Shown piece after piece: positions 50,351 through 61,319 of a stretch of DNA of 64,000 nt. Within the stretch, counting starts at the first letter, position 1. Every line of letters begins with the position of its first letter. Source of the DNA: Sipunculus nudus (taxonomy: Eukaryota; Annelida; Sipuncula; Golfingiida; Sipunculidae). Location of the stretch: assembly GCA_026874595.1 (NCBI GenBank), contig CM049306.1, positions 29,505,519-29,569,518 of the forward strand, given 5' to 3'. The notes below the pieces were generated by a model. It searched no databases and was not told the origin of the DNA. It saw only the letters and a list, made by a program, of their open reading frames with translations. Both the position numbers and the translations under genes were made by a program.

Positions 50351-51760
50351 TCAGGATATCTTTCATGGTTGGCCTCCACCAAGGGTGAGCGCTCTGAAGA
50401 CTATATGGGAGGGCTCTGCCCCACAGCCATGTATCACTCATTTAGACTTTAAGAGTGCACCTTTGGGGGTTTCTTGCTGATGTGATCTCAGCAATGCAAT
50501 AGATTACACACCATGGGCCAACAGGTGCAGTAGTCACCAGGCCTGCTTAACACTAGGATATATAATGGGAGGATTCTTATGCTACTGCCCTGTCATGTAT
50601 TCTGAAACTAGAATGGAATTCTGCAGATGCACATAATTAGTTAAGCTATCAATAAGAGACAGTTACCTCCAACGTAAAACATAGTTGGAAAAAAGTCTAG
50701 CTCACTGTATGTGAAGCATGACCAGGCACTGTATATTTCTATCTCACTATGACAGCTATGATGGTATCATTCATTAACTACTATATATTTTACCCTACCT
50801 CAAACCTGAAAGCTATAGTGATTATATATCACTGAATGACTACTGTAGAGAGAAAATTTGGAAATGGGTGAAGTTGAAGGTTATCATTTATATAATTAAA
50901 GAAGTATCATATAAAAAGACTCCTTTTGGAATTGATTTATTGTGTGTTATATCACCTGTGTATGCTTAACTTGTCTCATTAAATAACAAATCATATCAGA
51001 CATTAGGATCATAAAAAAATTGCTACATTTTAATTTGGGTTTATGCTACATAATTGATCAAATCCATGCTAACTGATTAAGGTGTATAGGGAGGAGAGAG
51101 AGTTCAATAACACACAGGGCATGCTGGGGCTGCAACAGCACAGCAGAATGATCAGTGCCGCTCCTGTATTGACTATATAAAGAACAAAGTAATAGCGAAC
51201 TGTCAGACTTGTGCAGTAACACATCCGCTGCCCTGGATTGTATCCATTTGTGTATTGATGTAAAATGACAGGACGCAGGTCCAAAGCAAACATCATCGGC
51301 AGCATCATGATTCTGACTGTGCCCCGTAAGGTATTTTTACCAAACTACTGAAAGTATATATTACTAGCTATGCACAGGTAAATATTTATTATGACTGAAT
51401 AATTACGGTATGAATTCCTTTTTGGTTGTAGCTTTATGCTTAATGTTTTCATAATTTTATGAAATAATTGTGTGCAGGGACTATATGATTCTGACATACC
51501 CCCCTCCCCCCTTTATCCTGTAAAAAAAAAATTTCAGTAAAGCTACCTGCTAAAAGTGAAGCAGAATGCTGTTTTGTTGACGACTAGTGCACCATTTGAG
51601 ATAAAGAACATGTAGATTGTACCTGTATGTCTTCTTGTTATGGAGTTAGAAAACCCACGCAGATGGATTCTCTAAAGTGTATCATCTTTTTTATCATTGA
51701 AATTTTCTTTGTTAGATAAAGATACACAAAGATAATAAAATGTTTTTCTTGCTGTTACAG

Positions 51761-51960
51761 AGTGAGAGCCCCTGCAGGAAGAAACGCAAACTGTCTCATA
51801 ATGTTATTGATTTGACGTCATCTCCGAGTCCCCCGCCTGCCTGGCAGCCTGACATGACCAACGAGAACTGGCAGGCAGCACGAACCACTCGCCGAAACAG
51901 TGTCCACCAACGACGTGTGCCAACAGACCAGCGTAGTAATACCCCACGTGCTCGCAGAAG
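51761..51960 (+). CDS. RNF38: Coding exon of an RNF38/RNF44-like RING E3 ubiquitin ligase (N-terminal region)
   Basis: The 200-bp exon is preceded by a pyrimidine-rich tract ending in TTACAG and followed by the donor GTAGGA. It reads in phase 0 from AGT and leaves two bases (AG) of a split codon. Exon residues: S-E-S-P at 1-4, a basic KKRK at 7-10, LSH at 11-13, VIDLT at 15-19, a Ser/Pro stretch at 20-26, and SNTP followed by an Arg-rich tail at the end. The same order of blocks (SE-SP, basic cluster, LSH, a short hydrophobic/Thr core, SPxPPP, W-E/P-M-T, NTP, Arg-rich) is what I remember of human RNF38 just before its disordered middle; vertebrate RNF38 and RNF44 are paralogues, so a single invertebrate parent is likely. 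In that family the C-terminal RING-H2 domain transfers ubiquitin and this region carries nuclear import signals. The RING is not in view. The assignment rests on recalled similarity, not on a search. Confidence 0.82.
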
Positions 51961-53590
51961 GTAGGAGACTGATCAGTGTGGTGTTTGCGGAGGAGTATGT
52001 ATCATGTTAGGATAGATTATTGGTTCGTTGGCTTTAGAAGTTTTCTAGGGTTTTGAGCTGTTTGTTTTAGAATGGTAGTAAAAAAGTATGTTAGTAAAAA
52101 AAGTTAGTTGTTGTTCTTATCATTTGTATCAACCGGGCTTCTATTTAGTTTGTGCAATACAGGTTGCTGGGTTTTGGTTACAAGACGCACCAATACTAAT
52201 CTATAGATATCACACAAGCAAGTGGTGCTTAGGTTATGGTAAAATATAGCACCCATTGATCAGAAGCAAAATAGCGCAGCTGTATAACTACCCTAAATCA
52301 TGACAGATCTATAGAATAAAATACACTGACTGCATCAGTTGAAAAAGAAACGCGCAGTGGCCAAGTTTTTTCAAGCTTTTGCCTTCATCAGAGTTTTGTA
52401 TGAAAGGAATCCTGCCACAGACCATGCACCATGAATTCACTGGATAAAGTAGACAAATTACCCACACGCAAAGTCATTCCAGCAAGACTCTTCACAATTT
52501 TAGTTTGCATTATAGCCAAATGCAGAGTCTGAATTCTGCAAATTAATCTTGTCAGAATCATCAGTATACATCTACTGTACCCTGTCACCTGATGGCATTT
52601 TATTATCCTTCTCCCGTCTTTCTGAAATTAGGCCATTGCATACCATAAAATTTGCCCCGTTATAAGTGTAACCGTTACAGTTTACAATACAGAGGTACAG
52701 AACATTTTTTTTTTTATGTAAATAATTATAATGGATACCCTTAGAAAGTACGCAGAGAGCACATACCGCCACCAACACCTGGTGTCACATCCAGATCTGC
52801 AACCAGTCTGCATGCTCCAAAATTAATCAGTAGTACCATGGCAAACCCTTCCTCACAATTAGAACCATAGAAGATAATGTGTGGACAAGCAGACAGACTA
52901 ACTTCAAACAATGGTGAACACACAACCTCAGCTATATATAGTTTCATTGGTGTTGGTAATACCACATGTCAACAATCTCTATTTACAATATCTACAAACT
53001 ATAACTGGTCAGTCATTGATTTCAGTGTTTAATAGATAGAATTCATCAAAACTCATTCACAGTTGATAACATATCTAGCCACAGGCTTTCCCCACATTAA
53101 ATGTGAAAAATAAGGATTTGGAATAAGTTTACTTTTTTGGAAGGAGGACTCAGGGGCAGCTATGTCAACACACTCAACTGTACAATAGATGGCAGTCAAG
53201 TCATTCTTATCCCCAGAATGTATCATGTTTTCCCCTTGATTCCTTGGTTGTTTTCTGTCCGTGAACAACTAGCTGTTCTCAAAATGTTATTAATGGATGT
53301 TTAGTATTTCAGTTAACAAATGGGTCTTGATGCTGGTTTTCAGTATAGTCCCAAAGCCCATAGTTAACTTTAGTTTATATAATCAAAAACGTTCATTTAT
53401 GTTTCAAAGTTAGCACACCCTGTAACCTGTAATCAAACACTAGCCGGGACAAAGAGAAATTTAGCACAGTTACTGGGTCCTCTTTATCAGAACACTGTGT
53501 ATAATCTATACTTAATGTTCCTTATCATACTATGTTTTCAGTAGGAGGCTTTGTTAGAAGTAATTTAATATTTTCAGTTTATGTACTGTT
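51961..53590 (+). other. Intron-like sequence after the RNF38-like exon
   Basis: Begins with the donor GTAGGA. The sequence is AT-rich and low in CpG, with no frame I recognise and no exon starting in the required phase that resembles the next RNF38 segment (Arg-rich, then the proline-rich middle). Confidence 0.45.
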
Positions 53591-53599
53591 GTCTGTATT

Positions 53600-53905
53600 C
53601 AGTTTGCATCTTGTATACAGAAAATTTTAGTATTGACTAAGCACTCCCTGTCCTAGAATCTGTATTTTATGAATATCCTGGACACTGGAGTATCGAAACA
53701 TCTTGAAATATGATATTAACTCAGTTCTCCTCATCATTGGATCTGTATTCTGTTTCTGATGTCAGTACTGAGGGATATGATATTTACAGAATGATCCCCA
53801 TCACATGATCTGAATTCAAGGAGAGACTTTTACACAGAGGTATAATATTTACTGAATACTCCCCAGTCAGATGACACACAATGATAGCACACTATGATTA
53901 TTACT
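53600..53905. repeat. Diverged ~66-bp tandem
   Basis: TATGATATT...CTCCTCATCA...GATCTGTATTC-like units start at about 53709, 53776 and 53841, spaced 65-67 bp, with a weaker copy before them. Confidence 0.6.
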
Positions 53906-55379
53906 CAGTCAGCTGTGTCTGCTATATTTTGTATAGACTTACTACAAAGTCAGCACTGTCTGGTCATGGGGGCTGCCTGGCTTCTTTGTTATCTCTAGGT
54001 CACATGATTTATCATAAAAGTCACATGATACACCACACAACAGTATCTCCCCAGAGGTCACCATGGCCTTTTGTGACTTTTTATTCGAGAGGAAATGAAT
54101 ACAAATGACCCCAATTGTCTAACATAAATTGTGAAGTAAATTAACAGTGCATTGTATTGGTCCATTTTGATATCTAATAGATATTTTGACTGGTGTGATA
54201 ACCATATTTACAGCCATTATCTGTTTAGGTCTTTCTTGTTATGCGTTTGGCAAGATTTATGTTTGGCTAGCTGTTTTTATTTGGATGTTTGGGATGGGTA
54301 GATGTCAAACTTAGAAACTATTAATATTGTCAGTACTGTACTTTATTTTATGCTATACATAATACTTACTTAATTATGCTATACATAATACTTACTTAGT
54401 GATCACTGCCTTTGAAGACGAAAGATTGTTTTTTGTCTATATATATACAGAAAAAGCATATGTATTAACATCCTTCTGAGATTTTCATGCTAGTTTAAGG
54501 ATCCAGTTTCACATCTTTTGTTTATTTTGGGTTCTATTTTGATGGGGTTTTTTTTCAGTCTTGATTATCTCAACATGACTTTACCACAGCTTATGTTAGG
54601 TTTTTACAGTTTTATCCACTTTATAGATACCAGGTAGCCAGGGGTTGAAATTTACCCATCATCAGTGACCTCTGGCTGGGAGTTTTAAGTAGGTCTCACA
54701 TCACCATTATTAGTTGTTAAACTATTCAGATCTTGTGTAATGTTAAGTGTTTCATTTTATCATGCCCGCTGATATCATGTGTACAGCAACTGTTAAACCA
54801 AGCCTGCCATGGGCCATGAACCTTGCACACACAATGAAGTCTGTACATTTGGTTGAATCCTGTCCTATCTTTAAGTGTAATTTTTTATTGTAACTGTTTT
54901 GCTGCAAGGAGTTATAGCATGTTTGTCTTTGTTGTGTCTTTTTTACTACTTGCCATCATTTATAACTCATCTCTTCTCTGTGACTAATGTACATCAGTCA
55001 TGATGTGTTATGGTGTTCAATGCTTGCCTTTATAGATGGAATATGCATCCTTCATATATCATAATTTATGTTTCATTTCAAACTTTTACAATTGTCAGAA
55101 GGTAGGTTTTTGGACTTGATGTCAGTTTTTGATTTGCAGAATGTTTTAGGCTGTCATGCTTGGGCAGAAATAAGCTTTATTGTATTTCCACAAATTTAAA
55201 AATACCAAAAACCTCTTCATTAAGGACCTTTCAGATGGAGACAGAAGTGTAGAAAACTAAATAAAGGGATGTTCCTGGTTGTTCTTCTGAACATACCTAG
55301 ACATTCTTTGCATTCTGATCTGGTGACAGAGGAACAGTGTAGTCCAGAATCACAAAAATTGTGTGACAGGACAAGATAA
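53906..55379. other. Non-coding sequence
   Basis: No gene recognised. ATGCTATACATAATACTTAC is duplicated in tandem at about 54352-54399. Confidence 0.45.
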
Positions 55380-57060
55380 AAGGACACACTGCCTGGGATA
55401 ATGCACCCTACCCTGCTCCACTAATCCTGCCGGGAGGACCCATGTCACAAACGCTCCCAGTACAAAAGGGTGAACTACCCTTCCCTCCTCCATTAAACTG
55501 GAGGGGTTGTAAATAATGTCATCATTCATACCACAGACAAGGGGGATGGGAAGAGGCAGGGGACCATGCAGGCTGTCAGACCTGGGGGGAAGGATAATGA
55601 CGTTGTAAATTTAAATAAATGTGATCACAGTTTACTGTCGGAAATTGGGTCATGTTCTGTTTTAATTCCACGTGTGTGCATGTATGTGGGAATACATAAA
55701 CTTACTCTAATCTTAAGTGGAACCTGATGTAAATGTTTCCTGTTCAGCTTTTATACAAAGCCAATAGGGCTCGACATTAACATTGTTAAAGTACTTCCCC
55801 AATCAGGCAAGTAACATCAAAAGTTTACTGGCCCTACATAAATTTACACTTGTCCTTAAATTTGTTAACTGTTGTTGATGCCCCAAGATTGTTTCATATG
55901 TTGAATCACTTGCTAGACAGCCTGACTATAACCGTGTGTTTAAAGATTTCTTTGTTTAGTATTTCTCTTTAGTAGTTGTATACAGGTAATTTATTATACA
56001 GTTATAATCAGTGTGACTTCATTTCTTCTAGAAAGGAAATACCTAACTTAATATTAGTAGTGCATTTGAATGTTCATGCCCACTGGAGCAAGTATGGCCC
56101 TGACACCTCTGTTTGGAAATTCCATCTGCCTCAGGCAAGTGGTTAACCATTAATGTCAAACACTGGCTCATGTCACTTCCAAGGAATCTCCCATTCTAGA
56201 TCCTGCACACAGTGTGGATGAAAATGTCCCAGACCTTGATATTTACCTGCTTGTGTACATGTTCAAGCTTTAGATGAATGTTAAAACTCTGACAGTGGGG
56301 TCCAGGTGTAGATCCATTTTTAATTATTCAACCAAAGATAAGAACTATTACAAGTTAAATGGTTTACAGATTTAAAATTAAAACCAATCTATTCTTGTTT
56401 TCAGTGGTTAAATGTATTGTTTATACATGAATGAACACACACACATGCCTTTATATATAAAATGTTATCAGGGAAATACACATATTATTTATTTCAGTGT
56501 AATACAGCAAGTTGCTCTGGTAAAAAAATATATCACTCACACTCGTATCTTTATATGTCATTTAAAATAACACATGATGGTTACTGGGAAAAAATGAAGA
56601 GTTTTATGTGACAATGATTGGAGCAGCTTTGAGCATGCATGCAGGATATTTACCTTTTTTAGGTGAATGTGTACTTGATGAGCCTTTAAGTACTCGGCTA
56701 TTTGTTGTTATAAGGATGAGGATGAAAGACTGGAGGCTGAGGGCCACACTTAAAGGATGCTTTACAGTCACTGGGCCCAGCGGTGCGCCTGAAACAACAG
56801 GAGGATTTACTGAGAAACCTGACTGTATCTGTGCATTCATGTACGGCAGCTACAAGGCCTGGCTCTTTTATGTCTGCAGGATGTGAGCCATCCATAATAT
56901 CTGCGTTGCCATTTGAGTGTAGCTCCCATAGGCAACCTGAATATGAGCTCTATCATGTAAGGCTTTGTTGCCTGGGCTAGGATGCTTCCTCAATTGTGGC
57001 TTGGCTCGCAACACACTTTTGGTTCCTGATGCAATTGTTTTGGCAGTCCTCCAGGATAAA
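55380..57060. other. GC-raised blocks in the downstream intron
   Basis: Two stretches (55380-55620 and 56600-57060) are visibly richer in G and C than their surroundings (about 47% by hand count at 56881-56940). Frames of 65-92 codons are open on both strands at 56604-56980. No repeats seen. Candidate conserved non-coding sequence. Confidence 0.3.
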
Positions 57061-57689
57061 ACTGTGTTTCAGCTATCTCTTTCATGTGTAGAAAGATATT
57101 GCCAAAAATGAACTCTGCATTCAGTTTGGCTGACATCATGAGTGAGTGTACTACTTGAATGGTACTGCCATCTGGTGTCAGAAGGCCAAATCAAAATTGC
57201 CAAACTACAGTTTGTGCTGCCATCTTCTGATCAATTCAGGAACAATTTTCACAACATTTTCATAGCACCATTGATGAGACCCAAGTTGAGTGGATGGTTT
57301 ATAATTATTAATGACCTTAACAACAAATGTAAACTAACTTTTCAGAACCTTGTTCAAATTAAAAAAAAAAAATTTTGGAGATCATCTTTTTGTTTTGAGT
57401 TGAGTTCAGAAACCAATATCTGATAGTTGGTACCTATATCAATCACCAGATGGCAGACAAGTCAGGCTTCATACAGGAAAATTAATTGCAGATAACTGAC
57501 CAAAGATACGTTATTGGAAACAATTAACAACCTGCATATGAGCAAATTTTCTGGTTTAAGTACAATGAATATCATTTCAAGAAATGATTAATAAACCAAA
57601 TCAGTAACTGTTGTTTCTACTGTTTTAACAAACAACCAAATCAGAATTAACATACGGTATTGATCTGTTTCTACTACGCAGTGACAACA
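57061..57689. other. Non-coding sequence
   Basis: No gene recognised; AT-rich, with an A run at 57361-57371. Confidence 0.4.
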
Positions 57690-58545
57690 GGCATTTCAGC
57701 ACCACCCCCTAGTGGGTACATTGTGAGGCCCTAGAACTGTCTGTGGTGTTAAAACACAGGAAAGGATATTAAGCAGGAGGTTGACGTAAAAGCCCCGGTA
57801 AAGTTTATGAGCAGAGACTAAGTGTGCACAGTTGGACATTAGCAGACCCCGGAACTTAATGTGTCCAAGACACACACATGGCACAAGAGTTCATGTGGTG
57901 CCTTCCGTGTCGTGGCTGTGTTTTTGTAGGGAGCATTCATTATTAGCATTAGCATTGTGAGTCCTGTATTGATCGGCCAGCCCTATTGTAATATGGACAC
58001 TGCAGACTAATAATGCAGTAGCTCCCACAGTAAGAATGAATAAAAAGCCAGGTCTCTCGTGAATAATTCACAGCCATCAGATTTACAGCTGGCTTTTTTC
58101 CAGCCTGGTTTATCTGATTGAGAAATATTTTTCATGGGAACTTTACGACAGTTGTCATTGCCTCGTGGCTGGTGTGAGATGGGTTTCTGGTTGTTTTCCA
58201 GGATCACCGATCTGTCCCGTATGGTTCACCTCCTGGGCAATAAGCAGAATGATCGCCTGTGCACTTCAGGGAAATCAGTATATAAACCGGGATATGAGGC
58301 CGTAAAGTTTGCAGTCCCTGCTTATAGCCTTGTTAAGGAGTGTCATTGGAGGACCGTGGCCTGTCTGAGCAGCGGGTTTACATTTAAGGGTCCCATCACA
58401 CAGGTCTTAGTGTTGAAGGACCACACTTGGTTCAGAATGAAACCGCAATATATAATGCAGCTGGCTTATATCTTGTGGAATAAACTCAGTTCTTTTAACC
58501 CTGCTGTGCCACTGAGCCTGAAATATTTAATACCTTCTTGAAATC
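57690..58545. other. GC-raised block with the longest open frame of the window
   Basis: A 135-codon + frame covers 58134-58541, the longest here. GC is about 53% by hand count at 58201-58260. An AG (TTTTCCAG) lies just before 58202, and a segment to 58278 would continue the split codon of the exon at 51761 in frame and end before GTATAT. The peptide (core LSRMVHLLGNKQ) matches nothing I know in RNF38/44. I list it as a possible exon or a conserved non-coding block. Confidence 0.2.
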
Positions 58546-61290
58546 CAAAACACATCTGACACGCAATTTCATTTAATAGCAGTATTGGTGTTGGTAATTT
58601 CAGATATGCTGGATAGGTCCATACAGCACACAATAAGGCGTTGGTTATAAAAAAAAATCCTGGTGGAAGACCAGAACATCGTGCAGACTCTTTGTCAAAT
58701 ATGATGAATGCTTTATTGTTTGTGGGAAGCAACAATCATCACTATTGAAAAAGATAAAAAAAAATTACAAGACATCATATATTAAATATTTCATGACATC
58801 TTGCATGCAAAAAATTTGCAGAATCAGTGATCATTATCAAGAATTAGAAAAGTAACACTGGCTGTAAGGTCTTGTATTAAATAAGCAGAGTTACCAAGAG
58901 ACAGATGATAGGCAGGTGAATAAATTTGTTTAATTTCAATATTCCTGATTTTAACATGTATAAAGACAAACAAATATGCTAGCAACGATATACACATATA
59001 GTTTTTATGACGATCCTGCTGGGTTTTACACTCATGTCATGGAGAGTCCTCCAGTGACTTTGACAACATGCAAATTGCTTTAATGAAAGTATTATCACCA
59101 TGGCAACTTGAAGTATAGCAATTTTATGCTTATTCATTCTTGGTAACTTTGTCTTTGAACATTTTATGATTATGATGATTGTGGTATCTCCTTGAGCAAC
59201 ATCATTTTGTATTAACAGATTGAAGAAAAGCTAGAATATTGTGGTGAGATTTATATTTGCGAGGATAATTTGTTTGTGATTTCTTCATTTTTGTCATTTA
59301 ATGGGGCTTTCATTTTAGCGATTGCACTAGAGTCTGTACCCTCTAAATACAACAGTATTTGTATTTATTATAAGATATGAATAAATCCCACAATACCTCA
59401 CTCATTTCTGTTGCAGTCATTACACCATGACCTGTGTCATGTATCCATGGTGATTACTACAGGTTTTACAACAAATAAAGCTTGACTGTATTGGCTGCAT
59501 GGTTTCTATACTATGAACATATTAGGTTGCTAATAAACGGACCATGTTTCCAGAGGTATTATAAACCATTTGTGCAGATCTATGCATCATTAGCTTTTGT
59601 TCTTCTTAGTTGATGGGACATCTTATGCCTGAGGGTTTCACATTCATGATAACTTCCCATTCACAAATATTGCAAAATTAAAACCCACATGAATAAACAA
59701 GACAACCATCGTAGTTATAGAAGAAGAACAAAACAAAATGTGCACTTGATGACCCCATGCCCGATACCTTGGCCAGTGTTTCTCCGTTTTTTATAGCTGA
59801 CCTTTTACTGCTCACGACATGGAACTAACAAGCCTGTTTGGCAGCAAGCATAGCGAGAGTAAAATGGTTTGTGGGGTATAGAAATCCACGGCCTGTCACG
59901 GTGGACGTAACAGGATGCTTTGGCATTGTATTTTGGAGATGGAGGTCCAAATATAGTTGAGTTTCTTTCTGGCATTTTAGTGATGGTATGCAGTAAAAAA
60001 TGTTACATCCTGTGGCACAAGGTCTGTTAGAATAAGAGATATGTTGTCTTGTGGTAATTTTTAGACCCTTGACACAAAAATATCCCAGGATCACACCTGG
60101 TTGAACATCCCTGATCAAATCCAGCTATTTTAAGCCCACACTGTGATGGCCCATGTTTTAAACACAGCAAAACACCCACATATTAAAAGCCAAGTGTTTT
60201 ATCCCAGGTAATTTGACCATGGTTCAAATCCTGCTAAAACCCCCCATTTTGTAGACCATATTCCAGCTGAACAATCTCCTTTGGAAGGCCGAGCTACACA
60301 CAGTTTTTAAAGCCTAGAATTCAAACCTAGCTAAAGACCCCTTTGTGAAATCTAGAAGTCTACAACCAGCTGACCAGCACCACAACGTCTTAAGTATCAG
60401 AACATGATATCTACCTTGGACTGTCACTAAACTTGTATAATAATATAACCAGAAAAAGTTGGAAGAGTAGGATGCCCTTGTGGTATTTGTTATTTTGAGA
60501 AGCCCTGGGCAATGAAAAAATAAATATATCAGTGCCTGTACTGATGCCTTTATGTTATTAATGTTCATACTTATAGAAGCCTTGGACAAGTAAGAGGCAA
60601 AAATTTGGGGGCCTGTATTGCATGCCACATTGTCTTTAGTACATCATGGAAGAAGTCTATCCCTGACCTATGCTTCTTGTGAGATCAGCTTCTTGAGGCC
60701 TGGGGAATAAAAAAAATTTATTTCTAGCCCAGAAATGCATAGTCACTTATCATTGATAGTCAGTGATGTATTATTTTGTCAAGTGATTAAAGTGCTGTCA
60801 TAAATGGTACATTATACATTCCCTTCTCTAAATAAAATTGTGGCAGACCTAATAGATTTTACAGTTGGTTGATACAATGGATATTTAAAGTCTGAAGATT
60901 GTATTCACTATCATTTGGGCCATGGTATCATTATTCATACCATGTTAATATTGTAATTCAGGCAGTAAATATTTGCTCAAGGATAATTGCCTCATAGTGA
61001 ATAAAGCATGATATTAATAAATGGGAGCAAAATGAGCATACTGACTGAAAATTATGACACACAGTACAGATTTCATGCCTAAAATATATATGTACATACA
61101 CAACACTGGAAGAAATATATGACAACAAGCTAGATCGCTGACTTATTTACTTAGAACTATAATAATGAGGCCTTATCTGGCTAATGCAGGATAATTTGTG
61201 CTTTATACAATGTTAAATACTGTGCAGGTTATACACAGAATGAAACAAAATACTTAATGATGAATAATGATGCTCATGGTTATAATCATA
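58546..61290. other. Non-coding sequence
   Basis: No gene recognised. Positions 60120-60330 contain loosely repeated phrases (ATTTGACCATGGTTCAAATC, GAATTCAAACCTAGCT) that may be a decayed tandem. Confidence 0.4.
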
Positions 61291-61302
61291 ATTATTGGGG
61301 GA

Positions 61303-61319
61303 GGGGGGGGGGGGGGGGG
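61303..61319. repeat. Poly(G) run of 17
   Basis: An uninterrupted G run, preceded by five more G and one A. Confidence 0.95.

Larger units (their letters stand above)
48404..51739. other. Non-coding sequence
   Basis: No gene recognised. A GA microsatellite is at 49842-49875 and a possible SINE head at 50275-50350 (both listed). The minus frame at 49336-49716 is 126 codons with no family features. Confidence 0.4.
14682..51760 (+). other. Large intron (37 kb) between the two candidate exons
   Basis: Begins GTAGGC and ends TTACAG, so it fits GT-AG rules if both exons belong to one transcript. No frame inside it shows convincing protein-family features; most frames of 60-130 codons lie in tandem repeats or are unremarkable. 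The repeats and elements found within it are listed separately. Whether other exons are hidden in it cannot be decided without transcripts. Confidence 0.4.

Noticed and set aside
60200-60230. GGTTCAAATCC as a tRNA T-arm
   Set aside because: No acceptor or D-arm pairing around it; only the B-box-like word is present.
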